Below are positions 21,664 to 31,377 of a stretch of DNA of 64,000 nt, piece by piece (within the stretch, counting starts at the first letter, position 1; every line of letters starts with the position of its first letter). The notes under the pieces were generated by a model that ran no database searches, was not told the DNA's origin, and worked only from the letters and a program-made list of their open reading frames with translations. The stretch lies in assembly GCF_026914185.1 (NCBI RefSeq), contig NC_070559.1, positions 7,609,501 through 7,673,500 on the forward strand, written 5' to 3'. This DNA is from Puccinia triticina (taxonomy: Eukaryota; Basidiomycota; Pucciniomycetes; Pucciniales; Pucciniaceae). A program made the translations under genes and the position numbers.

Positions 21664-22787
21664 ATGCAACCTCTCAATCTCATCCAAACCACCTCCACTT
21701 CGAGGTCCCTGTTCAACTCATTAAGATCCTCGAACCGTCTCACTTCACGAGCCACGACATTTGCTCAGAACCTACGCCATCTGGCCACCAGCCGAACCAC
21801 TCCAGCTGAGGGGAGTCGACCTCTCAGACAAGAACCGGATAGCGCACAGTTCACAGTCTCCAGATCGGAGATCGAACACTTCAACAAGTTGGCCTCGACA
21901 TGGTGGAACGAGCATGGCGCGTTTGGGTTGCTACACAGGATGAATCCGGTCCGAGTTCAGTTCATCAAAGAGCGCCTACTCTATGACGTTTCGCGGATCG
22001 CCGAGTCCGGATCGGGAGAAGCCGAGAGCCGATCGCAAGGTCCGGCTTCGTACGATTTCCTGGCCAACAAACAGGTACTCGATGTCGGCTGTGGGGGCGG
22101 AATCTTCTCAGAAGTGCTCGCAAGACTCGGCGCTCAAGTCCTCGGTATCGACGCCGCAGAGGACAGCATCAAGGCCGCCCGTCTACACGCCCAATCCGAT
22201 CCTCAGCTCAACCCTCTTTCCAACCCGAATCCAAAACTGCTCTATCGCCACTGCTCCGTCGAATCCTTACTCCAATCCGATAACTTGCATCATCATGGGC
22301 GGTACGATATCGTTTGTGCTATGGAGGTCATCGAACACGTTGAAAACCCTGCGGGATTCCTCACCGCTCTAGCCGAGCTAACTAAAGTATGATTGATTCT
22401 TCTTTTTTTTGAATCGCCCAAATTTTTTATTCATTGATTTTTCCTTTTTTTGCATAATTCTTTAAGCCGGGTGGACATATCATCCTTTCAACCATCTCCC
22501 GGACGCCGCTCTCAAAATTTCTGACGATCACGGTAGCCGAATCCAACCTACCAATCGTCGGCATCGTCCCCCCGGGCACTCACACTTACAACAAGTTCAT
22601 CAAGCCAGAAGAGCTCACCGAATTCTTCCGTGGCCAACTCGGTTGGGCAACCTCTTACGAAAGGTCCGATCTCGAAACCCGTGGATGTACCTACGATCCA
22701 CTTGCCGCTAGGTGGAAGCTTTTCCCCAGAGACGCCTTCTGGGGCCAGTGGTGCAACTATTTCTTCGGTGTAAAAAAACCTCTGTAA
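21664..22787 (+). CDS. COQ3: Mitochondrial ubiquinone biosynthesis O-methyltransferase Coq3, 2 exons
   Basis: SAM-dependent O-methyltransferase that performs both O-methylation steps of coenzyme Q synthesis in the matrix-side CoQ synthome. Proposed CDS is join(21664..22386, 22467..22787), 347 residues, with an 80-bp intron. The N-terminus is rich in Ser/Arg/Leu with no acidic residues (a presequence). It is followed by HFNKLASTWWNEHGAFGLLHRMNPVR, abbreviated here as the HFN...WW...G...LH.MNP block typical of UbiG/Coq3. Next come motif I VLDVGCGGGIFSEVLARLGA, post-I GIDAAEDSIKAA, the DIVCAMEVIEHVENP motif, and after the intron PGGHIILSTISRTPLS. The C-terminal part has GTHTYNKFIKPEEL. The start at 21664 is chosen because it opens the presequence; an in-frame ATG at 21514 would add 50 residues of non-mitochondrial character. 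Confidence 0.94.
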
Positions 22788-23079
22788 TGCTGCCTATCGA
22801 AACGTAGGCATATATATCCCTTTAGCTTTATTTATACCCTTCTTTGAGCTTGGTTAGCACTCGGTAATGAATATTGGTTTGAATGTAAATCAGAAAGGCA
22901 CACAATTGCGCAGTTCCTTTTTAATTACGTTTTCTGAGATCTTAGTGACAATCACAAGATTTATCTCAAATAAGAAGTACAATGAAAATGAGTAAAATTG
23001 CAAGCAGCGCGCTCTTGAAGTGATAGAGGACTGAAGTCACAAGTTATAAGTAGCCACTTGTGAGAATCCCCTGCCAGAC
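22788..23079. other. Intergenic between convergent genes COQ3 and the MMTAG2-like gene
   Basis: 292 bp holding the 3' ends of two convergent genes. AT-rich; no further feature seen. Confidence 0.5.
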
Positions 23080-24331
23080 TCAATAATCGTTATAGGTCCG
23101 TCGGGGTGGTGATTGCGAACGGCGTCTGTCATCTCGTCGGCGTTCGTTTGGGGACACCGGGCGTTTATGTCGATCGTGAGCAGGAGGGGATAGCGGGCGT
23201 GAGTGGCGATTGGAATGAGATAGTGATTTGGATGTCCGATGGTGATCGGACTCGCGACGGCGGTCGGACGCGCGATGGCGATCGTCTGGTTGGCGAGAAT
23301 CATTTCGAGCAGATGTGGATTCTCGAGGAGATGGGGCCAGTTCAGAAGATGCTCGGTCAGCGAGCCGATCAGGTGAGCGACTGAGGCGCTCATGATTCGA
23401 GCCGGGAGGGTGCGGGGAACGGCGGCAATCCTTAGAATGCGAGTCGCGATCCTTATAATGCGAATCGCGATCCTTATAATGCGAATCGCGATCCTTATAA
23501 TGCGAATCGCGATCCTTATAATGCGAATCGCGATCCTTATAATGCGAATCGCGATCCTTATAATGCGAGTCACGATCCCCATGGCGGGAGTCCCGATCCC
23601 TATGTTGCGAGTCTCGATCCCTACGATGTGAATCGCGATCCTTATGATTTGACCCATGTCGGTCTGGTGAACGATCATCAAGTCGATCCGAGCGGGAACG
23701 CCTGGAGATTTCTGGTTCGGCGTGTTTTGAGTACTTGGAGTACTTTTTCTTCGCCATCTTTTCCTCTAGTTTCCGTTCCCTTTTGGCGGCCCGTTCAGCC
23801 TTGCGTGCCGCCTTCTCTTCCTTCCTCCTTTTGATATCCTCCTCACCATCAGAGTCCCGGTCGTCTTGCTTTTCACCACCGCCTCGAGCAGGGCCGAGCG
23901 GAATGGCATTCGAGGAGGTTTCTGGTGCGTTTGACATCGGATCCCGAGGGGCTGGTTTGAAGCCACTGAATTCAATCCAATCAGTGTTTCAAATGAAATC
24001 GCGGTCAATCAGCAATCGGCCGACCCTTGAGGACAAAGTGAATTGGTTTGTCGTACAGTGCTGCACTGAGTGCATCTTCTTCGGCGGCCTTGATTCGCTT
24101 GATCTCCTCTCGCTTGGCTTTCATCCGCTCGTCTTCGTCAATCGCCCCACCATCCTTGTTGTACCACGTAATATCTTTGTTCTTTTGCCATCTACCAACG
24201 GGGGCCAGTATTGAATGACCTAAATAGTTTTCCCGGTCCTTGTCGTCTGCTACGTCTGACCATTTGAAGTCGCCCTGTCCTCCTCTGATTGAAGATTTTA
24301 CCCCATCGAGCGGTAGCAAACATACTTTCAT
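23080..24331 (-). CDS. MMTAG2-like nuclear protein with Arg/Asp/Ser-rich repeat tail, 2+ exons
   Basis: The N-terminal block IRGGQGDFKWSDV, DKDRENYLGHSILAPVGRWQ and KDITWYNK is the signature of the multiple-myeloma-tumour-associated-protein-2 family, a poorly understood nuclear/RNA-associated group. Proposed CDS is complement(23080..23965, 24057..24331), 386 residues. The 91-bp intron joins SAAL to GFKPAPRDP, restoring the conserved family stretch. The middle is a Lys/Arg/Glu coiled segment (KAARKAERAAKRERKLEEK). The tail is RS/RD-rich, with the heptad DRDSHYK in tandem and then SR dipeptides, resembling splicing-associated proteins. The start is uncertain: ATG at 24331 is in frame, but family members begin nearer the RGG motif and an upstream exon is possible. 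Confidence 0.8.
23440..23565. repeat. 21-bp coding minisatellite, six units
   Basis: Unit CGAATCGCGATCCTTATAATG is repeated exactly five times at 23461-23565, preceded by one near-identical unit at 23440. Degenerate units continue to about 23650. On the minus strand each unit encodes one DRDSHYK heptad, so copy-number change keeps the frame. Confidence 0.92.
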
Positions 24332-24630
24332 AGTGAGGCTCTTGAAGCAGACTCCATGGGAGAAAACTGGCGATGGAAACACTCACCGTGTACCACCTCG
24401 AATTGGTCCCGAAAACATATCCAACGGATCACCAAGTTTGCTAAGGGATAATGAGGAATGATTCGGTCGTTGTCGTGTTCGAAGATGTCGAAGCTCAGCA
24501 GTCTTGCGCAATACTCAGGCTCCAGACTCCATCGAATTCGGGCCACCCGTACTGAGTCCAAATACCCGAACCCGAGCGCAAATCAGGGGCGGCCAGACTC
24601 ATTTCCATCACTTATGGTATTCAAAATTGA
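24332..24630. other. Intergenic, 5' flank of the MMTAG2-like gene
   Basis: Probable promoter and perhaps an unrecognised first exon of the neighbouring minus-strand gene. The right end (from about 24612) is the start of a repeat, TTATGGTATTCAAAATTG, also seen at 31.4 and 51.4 kb. Confidence 0.4.
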
Positions 24631-25015
24631 GGCCCCGTTTGGAGCCAATATAATTATAGGTGATATGATCATTTGTAAATTCAATGAAAAATACAAAACT
24701 CAACATAAAGAATCCAATTTTTTTTGTAGGAAACCTACAGTACTGGTCTCATCAACTATGATGTCAGATTTAACTGATTTAGCCATCTTCAGCACCATAA
24801 TACCATTATATTGCTTTGTTTTGGTCAAAAGCAATATAATGGTCCTACAGTACTGAATATGGCTGAATCAGTTGAATCTGACTTCATAATTGAAGAGACC
24901 AGTATTGTAGGTTGCCTAGGAAAAATATTTGGAGGCTTTATGTTGAATTTTGTAGTTTTCATTGAATTAACCAATGATTATATCACCTATATTTATATTG
25001 GCTCCAAACAAAGCC
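24631..25015. mobile_element. 385-bp PIF/Harbinger-like MITE with TGA target duplication
   Basis: The ends GGCCCCGTTTGGAGCCAATA and its partner TATTGGCTCCAAACAAAGCC are inverted. TGA flanks both sides (24628-24630 and 25016-25018). The whole element is a loose palindrome (CTACAGTACTG and CAGTATTGTAGG, GCAATATAATGG at the centre). GGSC..GTTTGG ends and 3-bp duplications are typical of Tourist/Harbinger MITEs. It is inserted in another repeat family. Confidence 0.8.
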
Positions 25016-25247
25016 TGAATACATAAAATATTTACATAAAATCATAATGGCATAACCCCCGATTTTGGCAGGGAGTTATAAATATATGATTTTATGTCGC
25101 TCAGGCAATAGTGAGAACCCCCTTTAACCATCCCCCGACCCCATCTCACACATATCTCATCACACATAACAAACCGAACCAAAAAAACCTACTCATCTAA
25201 CCAGCCAACAGACCAAAAATTCCAACTCATCTAACCAGCAAACAGCC

Positions 25248-26391
25248 ATGCCACGACAGACGGAACGAAAATCATTGATCCGGGACCTTCAGTTCCTCCT
25301 GATCACCTGCTTTGCAAGACTACAAATCAGCGATCAGAATTATCGAACCATCATAACCGGCCGACGCTTCCCTTTGTTTTGTATCATCATTGTGGCACTA
25401 CTTGAAAAGGTTGAAGCTCCTGATCAAGATCTCCTTCTTTCTCTGGTGGTCATCTTGCTCCTCCGTTCGCGATCCAGGTCGAGATATCAGCTCTTAAGAT
25501 TTCAACATTGCTCGTGGTAGGCTCGAACAACACACGCACAGGCAGAGGGAATCCTCCAGCTGATTACTACGGTATGCAACCGCCGCTACTTGGCACCCAG
25601 AGCTCCTCGTCCCCTAATCTCAACGATTTCACAAACTTTTGAGGTTTTCTCAAATAATACTGATGCTGTCTTTCTCAGATGGGTGAGTTTTTTGCGTGTA
25701 TTGCAGACTTATTCTTTTTCTCAGATTAACCAATATTGTTTTGTTCTAGGCTAGGATGACTTAGGACAGTTTTTATGCGTTGTTGAACAAAATAAAAGAC
25801 CACCCGGTGTTCATGAACGACTCGAATCACCACCAAGCACCAACTGAGTGGCAATTGCTTGTTGCACTAGCTCATTTGGGAATCAACGGTAATGGTGGAT
25901 CACCGCATATTCTGAGAGAGGTATTCAACATATCTGTTGTGTTGGCAGACTTGTCTCTTGCTGATGCTATTGTTACGCCAGGAGCTGTAGTTAGCTTCGA
26001 CCGTAAGCCAATCAACAATCAAGTCCATCTCGGACTTCCCGTCAGCATTCCGCGTCCTTGTCCATGACCTCGGAGGTTTTCTAGCGTGTGGAAAAGACCA
26101 CCCGGTGTTCATGAACAACTCAAATCACCACCAAGCACCAACTGAGTGGCAATTGCTTGTTGCACTAGCTCATTTGGGAATCAACAGCAATGGTGGATCA
26201 CCGCATATTCTGAGAGAGGTATTCAACATATCTGGTGTGTTCGCAGACTTGTCTCTTGCTGATGCTATTGTTACGCCAGGAGCTGTAGTTAGCTTTGACC
26301 GTAAGCCAATCAACAATCAAGTCCATCTCGGACTTCCCGTCAGCATTCCGTGTCCTTGTCCATGACCTCGGAGGTTTTCTAGCGCGTGGGT
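25248..26391 (+). pseudogene. Relic of a Harbinger-like transposase gene with a tandem duplication
   Basis: The first part (25248-25520) opens with MPRQTERKSLIRDLQFLLI. After frame breaks, a block resumes at 25780 with YALLNKIKDHPVFMN, then SNHHQAPTEWQLLVALAHLG and GGSPHILREVFNIS. I associate this arrangement with the N-terminal helix-turn-helix part of DDE_Tnp_4 (PIF/Harbinger) transposases in fungi, from memory rather than a search. The catalytic DDE domain is absent. The segment from 25796 is duplicated in tandem with a 298-bp period (25796-26093 and 26094-26391). Because 298 is not a multiple of three, the second copy is out of frame. Clearly non-functional. Confidence 0.55.
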
Positions 26392-26757
26392 TTGGTGTCC
26401 CACTCGGCGCAGCCGTTGAGCCTTGAGCACGTGGGTTTGGTGTCCCCCTGGGCGCAGCAGTTGAACCTCGAGGAGCTTTAGATGTGCCTCCGCGCTTCCG
26501 ACCTCTTTAGCGGAGTGATATGGAAGACTCGCCATCTTTGGTGTCGTTTTGATTCGCGGCAGGTGGTTGGTTTGGTTGGGGTGATGGTTGGTTCATATTT
26601 TGGCTGGGAAGAACCGATACAAAAGAGGACGGAGTGGCCGTTCCGGGCTGCATTGGACTTTTCCAAAGGTCAGTTTTTTGCACCAGCAGACAAGTGGGGA
26701 ATGGATCAGTGCCACTTACAAGAGCAGGGGTAGGTTGAAGCCAGGGGAGAACTGTAA
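26392..26757. other. Unassigned segment next to the transposase relic
   Basis: The minus strand is open for 94 codons with a Pro/Gln/Asn-rich composition (NMNQPSPQPNQ). A word GTGGGTTTGGTGTCCC is repeated twice near 26385-26445. It may be part of the same dead transposon, but I cannot assign it. Confidence 0.3.
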
Positions 26758-27050
26758 GAGCATCCTTACCGGTTGAGCTATGTTGGCGCAAGTTTTGACT
26801 CGCAGCTGTTGCAAACTAACTTAGCGACAGCGATTCAGCCGTATCGGTTTGGCTTGCACGGGGTGGAGCTGAGTGGTGGGCGCGGGAAATGGCAGTTAGC
26901 TTCGAGCTAACCGTCACTAAATGTAGTGACGGTTAGCTGAAATTCAACCTTCCCACTAATTTAGCTTGGGCTTAGCTACACCCGGTGTGGTTGAGATTGG
27001 TGGCTAAACTAGCTAATTTCGAGCTAAACTAGTCACCAGTAAGGATGCTC
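26758..27050. mobile_element. 293-bp Tourist-like MITE with TAA target duplication
   Basis: Inverted ends GAGCATCCTTACCGGTTGAG and CACCAGTAAGGATGCTC, flanked by TAA on both sides (26755-26757 and 27051-27053). A central palindrome AGCTAACCGTCACTA / TAGTGACGGTTAGCT lies near 26906-26940. A second, degraded copy is at 6707. The TAA duplication points to a PIF/Harbinger transposase, consistent with the relic just upstream. Confidence 0.82.
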
Positions 27051-27184
27051 TAAGGCACCATTCAAAGGTGTGCCCAGAAACTGAACTTGAGACTGCAAGC
27101 CTGGCAAAGGAGATCCTTGGCTTGATGGTGGTGGTTGCCCCGACATTTTGAGTGTGATGCAGCCTGGCTCTTCCCGGCCGGCTG

Positions 27185-27415
27185 TGTTATGACGTGTCAT
27201 TTTAGGTATCACATTATCATCATTGTTTCACATACTTTCATTACATCATCACATACTTCATTACATAGTTTCATTATGGTTTTATACATTTCTTCTCACC
27301 AACCCAATTACATAATCAACCTTGTATATATATTCTATTTGTGGTGTAATCTTATTCTTCCCTTGGGGGAGTTTCTCATCTCATTCTCGCCGTATCCTGA
27401 TATCTTTGCTCTTCA
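27185..27415 (+). repeat. 5' LTR of copia element 1
   Basis: 231 bp, TG...CA ends, essentially identical to the 3' copy at 31142-31372, implying recent insertion. Confidence 0.95.
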
Positions 27416-27429
27416 GGTTATGAGCCCGA
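27416..27429 (+). promoter_or_regulatory. Primer binding site, half-tRNA type
   Basis: GGTTATGAGCCC directly follows the 5' LTR. Its complement GGGCTCATAACC is the anticodon stem-loop (CAU) of initiator tRNA-Met, the internal half-tRNA primer used by Drosophila copia and some relatives, rather than the tRNA 3' end. Confidence 0.75.
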
Positions 27430-27515
27430 GTTTGTCCATCACCACCACTGAAATCCTAAACGTGGCGACCCGCGTGAATGTGAGTTTGTCCTCATCCAGT
27501 CCGCAACTGACAGTC

Positions 27516-30500
27516 ATGGCAATGTCGAATCAACAAGGCCGTGGTACTCGGTTTTGAGGTCGACGTCCTGGAAGAGGTCAAGCAGGTGTTTCAAGTCCTG
27601 GTCACCTTGCTCCCGATTCTTGGGGCCAATCTCACATTACTCCTGAGTCTCCGTGTAGTTCTTGTTGGGATTGGGAGCACTGGGCTCCAGATTGTCCCCG
27701 CAAAAAGAATGGCCTCCCACCACTGGATGATCCTTGACGACTCAACCCCACCTGGAAACCCAAGAAATCATCAGTTTTGTCCAACAGGCTGCAAGTTCTC
27801 GACAACTCTTTGGCGTTGATCTCGGCGGCTCCGGAAAAGTCTGAAGACATCCTAGTTGACACCGGTGCCACCAACCATGTAACGTCGCGTCGTGATATTT
27901 TTGTATCTCTAAGACCTACTAATATTCGGCTTCGTGTGGCGTCGAAAGAATGCCTTCCCGTAGAAGGCATCGGCGATGTAGTTCTCAACGGTCCAGTTGG
28001 TAGTCTTTGGCTTCAAAATGTTCTTCTCTGCTCCCGAGTCAGCGGCACGGTTTTGTCAGTTGGTTTTTTCGATCAATGGGATGGTTTGGTTTCTTTCGAC
28101 AACGGCCGTTTTTTCTTTCATCAGCATGGTTCTACATTCAATTCATACTCCAACAACTATAGATGGTTTATTTCTCTTTCCAAATCTATCCCACCTTCTG
28201 TCTTGTCTCCACCCTCTGTCCCTTCATTATCAAGTGTTTCTTCTCGTGTTTGGCACCTTCGGTTAGGCCATTTGGCAGTTCGTACTCTCAACCGTGCAAT
28301 ATTAAATGATTCAGTTCATGGTCTCCCAGCGCGCCGTTTCAATTCTTCCGTAAAAAAGTGCAACTCTTGTTCCCTGGCTAAAAGTAGGCACGTTCCGGTC
28401 TTGTCCCCATCACGCAAGCTGGCCACTAAACCGGGGGCTGTGGTTTCCGTGGACTTGGTCGGGCCGTTTCCTGAAGCAATTGATGGTAGCGTTTACGGTC
28501 TTGTCATTCATGACCTATTTTCCCGGATGACGTCTACGTTTGGATTGAAGCGCAAGGCTGACGCTTGTGACTCTGTAATTGATTGGGCTCTAAACTTTGT
28601 CAAGCACACGGAACACAAAATTCTATGCATTCGCTCGGACAATGGTGGGGAATTCATCTCCAACAAATTCAACAAATTCTTGAAAGACAATCAGATTCGA
28701 CACAAAATGTCGATCCCTTATGAGCATCATTAGAACGGAAATGTCGAGCGCACCAACCGGATGTTATTGGACATGGCGCGGACGTTTCTTGTCCACTCGC
28801 AACTTCCAGCCCATCTCTGGTTTCAGGCTCTGAAGCAAGCAACATTCGTTTTCAATCGGGTTGTGCACAAGGGTGCAACCAGGACGCCATATGAGATTTG
28901 TATCAACTCAAAACCTTCATTTGACATGTTGCGTGTTTTTGGATGTTGGGCTTACTTGCATGATATCAACTATCTTAAGCAGTTTTTTCCTCGCGCGAAG
29001 GAATTAATTCATGTGGGAATTTCCGACGTCGCGCACGGTTGGATTCTTTGGGACCCGGTGGCCAACAAACTGGAACGTGGGGCGTCCGTTGTTTTTCATG
29101 AAAATGAATTACCTTATGCGTTGAGTAACCCCGGCGAGTTGCCTGCTGCTTTGAATTCAATTTCTGTTCAGCGGCTTGGAGATTTTTCATTGATGAAGGA
29201 ATTCGATATTCAAGATGCCTGCCTGGATTCTGCAGTTTCTGTGGCCCCCTTCATCTCTGACGCGCCGGACACATACCGTCAAGCAGTCGAGTCAGACTCC
29301 AGTACTCATTGGACGCGCGCGTGCGACGACGAAGTTGGCATGATGATCTCACTTCATGTTTGGGATGAGGTTCCAATGTTGACTCACTTCGATGTCATCA
29401 ATTGTCGTTGGGTCTTTGCGTTGAAGCGGAGTCAAGAGGGCGAAATAACTCGCTTTAAAGCAAGGATTGTGGCGCAAGGATTCCGTCAGGTTCATGGGGT
29501 CAATGTGGGGGAAAAATTTGCTCCCACCCCAACTTTCACGTTGCTACGGGTCTTGTTGGCGATTGCGTCTCGGTTCTCTTGGCCGGTTGCATCCTTCGAT
29601 GTTAAATCAGCATTCCTTCACAGCGAAATTGATCACGATGTCTATATCCGTCCGTCGCCTGGTGTAAAGGTTTCTCCGGGGTGTGTCCTTAAGCTTCGCA
29701 AGGCTCTTTATGGGACTAGACAAGCAAGCCGTTGTTGGTGGATGCATTTGAAAAGCCGTCTTTCCTCAATTGGTTTCTTTCCTAACCTTGAAGATCAATC
29801 CACTTACTCTTACTGGGATGGTTCCTACATGGCTTTTTTATGGGTCCATGTGGACGACGGCATCTTCACCGCCAGCTCTAAATCTCTACTCGAACGCCTC
29901 AAATCAATGCTAGATTCAGTTCTTGATCTGAAGTGGGACTCCCAGCTGTCTAGCATTGTCGGTTTGCGGGTGCGCGAAGTCCCGGGCGGTTTTTGCATTG
30001 ATCAACCTCTTTTGGTTGAAAAGATTGTTAGTTTGATTCCTTCCAACATCAAGACTCGGACTCCAATCCTCTCTTCGGATTTGCTCTCAAACCCGTCGAA
30101 AGAAATGGATAAGTAGTATCTCTCTGTCGTCGGTTGCCTTCTCTACTTGTCTCAGGGATCAAGACCGGACATTAATTTTGCTGTGAATTTCTTGGCGCGT
30201 TTTTTGATGGCGCCGGACAATTCGCACTGGTCCGCTTTGGATCACCTTGTCGGATATATCCGTTTCACGGCGGCGGCGTCTCTTCCTATCATTGCGGGAG
30301 GAGATGAGTCTGAGGCTGTCAAGACATTTGTTGATGCCAATTGGGGAGGCGAGGGTTCTCGCTCCGTTCATGGTCTCATCTCTACGGTTTGGGGCGCGCC
30401 TGTTTCATGGAACTCTAAACGACAGACTTGTTGCGCGCGCTCGACATGTCAAGCCGAGTACATGGCTTTGTCTTTCGCCTCAAAAGACGCATGCTACATT

Positions 30501-30896
30501 TTCTCTCTCCTTTCGAAGTTCTTTCCCATTTTGCCTCCGCTCATCCTTTCCGACAACAAGGCTGCGGTATATATCTCCAAGGACTGTGGTACTCGCAAGG
30601 AGCATCGACACATTGATCGGGAATTTCACACCATCAACGAGCTCCTCTATCAGAAGAAGGTTCGACTGGACTGGATTTCGACGCATAATCAGCTCGCCGA
30701 CATATTCACCAAAGCTTTGGGATGGCGGAAGGTTGTTGAGTTTGCCACTCAGACGGGCCTTTGGTGCCCGTCACAAACTATGGCAAGTACAGGGGGGACA
30801 GCATGCGCTAGCTGCGAGGGACATGCGCCCCCCGCATCTGTCCGTCTCTCTCCACGTCCTCAGGATTCCTTAAGTGATTGGTTCAGCGGAGGTTAA
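27516..30896 (+). pseudogene. Copia Gag(partial)-Pol polyprotein, four nonsense codons
   Basis: A single frame runs from 27516 to 30896 without any shift. It is interrupted by TGA at 27555, TGA at 27735, TAG at 28731 and TAG at 30114. In order: a CX2CX4HX4C zinc knuckle (CSSCWDWEHWAPDC, about 27654-27695); protease motif VDTGATNHV; GAG-pre-integrase WHLRLGH...CNSC; integrase core with VDLVGPF, RSDNGGEF and the E-containing GNVERTN; reverse transcriptase with FDVKSAFLH and the catalytic HVDDG; RNase H with FVDANW and ADIFTKALG. Only about 100 codons precede the protease, so the gag capsid region is largely deleted. Each stop can arise from a sense codon (CGA or CAG) by one C-to-T change. Not functional as written. 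Confidence 0.92.
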
Positions 30897-31130
30897 CCAA
30901 TAATGTTTTATTCATTTCTTTTCCAGCAGTTTTCTGTTTCCCTTCTGGTCGTCGACTCCTCTCCTTTGTGGTCTCGCCCTTCCCATTCCCAGTTCTATTG
31001 CAATTCTTTTTTCTTCTTTTTCTCTCTTGTTCTGTTGTTCTATTTCTTAACATCGCCTGTTTTTCCTCAAATTATTTTGATTTACTCTCTCTGGTTTTGT
31101 TTTCTTTGTTTTTGGTTTTTTAGGGTTGCT

Positions 31131-31141
31131 GAGGGGGGGAG
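31131..31141 (+). promoter_or_regulatory. Polypurine tract of copia element 1
   Basis: GAGGGGGGGAG lies immediately before the 3' LTR, the usual plus-strand primer. A 230-bp pyrimidine-rich spacer precedes it. Confidence 0.85.
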
Positions 31142-31372
31142 TGTTATGACGTGTCATTTTAGGTATCACATTATTATCATTGTTTCACATACTTTCATTA
31201 CATCATCACATACTTCATTACATAGTTTCATTATGGTTTTATACATTTCTTCTCACCAACCCAATTACATAATCAACCTTGTATATATATTCTATTTGTG
31301 GTGTAATCTTATTCTTCCCTTGGGGGAGTTTCTCATCTCATTCTCGCCGTATCCTGATATCTTTGCTCTTCA
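31142..31372 (+). repeat. 3' LTR of copia element 1
   Basis: 231 bp, one visible substitution from the 5' copy; followed by the GGCTG duplication. Confidence 0.95.
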
Positions 31373-31377
31373 GGCTG

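Larger units (their letters stand above)
27180..31377 (+). mobile_element. Ty1/copia LTR retrotransposon 1 (with GGCTG target duplication)
   Basis: LTRs at 27185-27415 and 31142-31372 (231 bp each) begin TGTTATGACG and end GCTCTTCA. They differ at only one position that I can see (C/T near 27219/31176). GGCTG at 27180-27184 and 31373-31377 is an exact 5-bp duplication. The internal part carries one long reading frame (zinc knuckle, protease, integrase, RT, RNase H) broken by four nonsense codons. The domain order PR-IN-RT-RH defines Ty1/copia. Most of gag is missing. Confidence 0.95.

Noticed and set aside
23106..23631. Plus-strand open frames with ILIMRIA repeats opposite the MMTAG2-like gene
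   Set aside because: They are the antisense reading of the 21-bp minisatellite; the minus strand carries the recognisable protein.
23037..23681. Minus-strand frame with RIAIRII repeats
   Set aside because: It is the shifted frame of the same minisatellite and lacks the conserved domain and splice-site logic.
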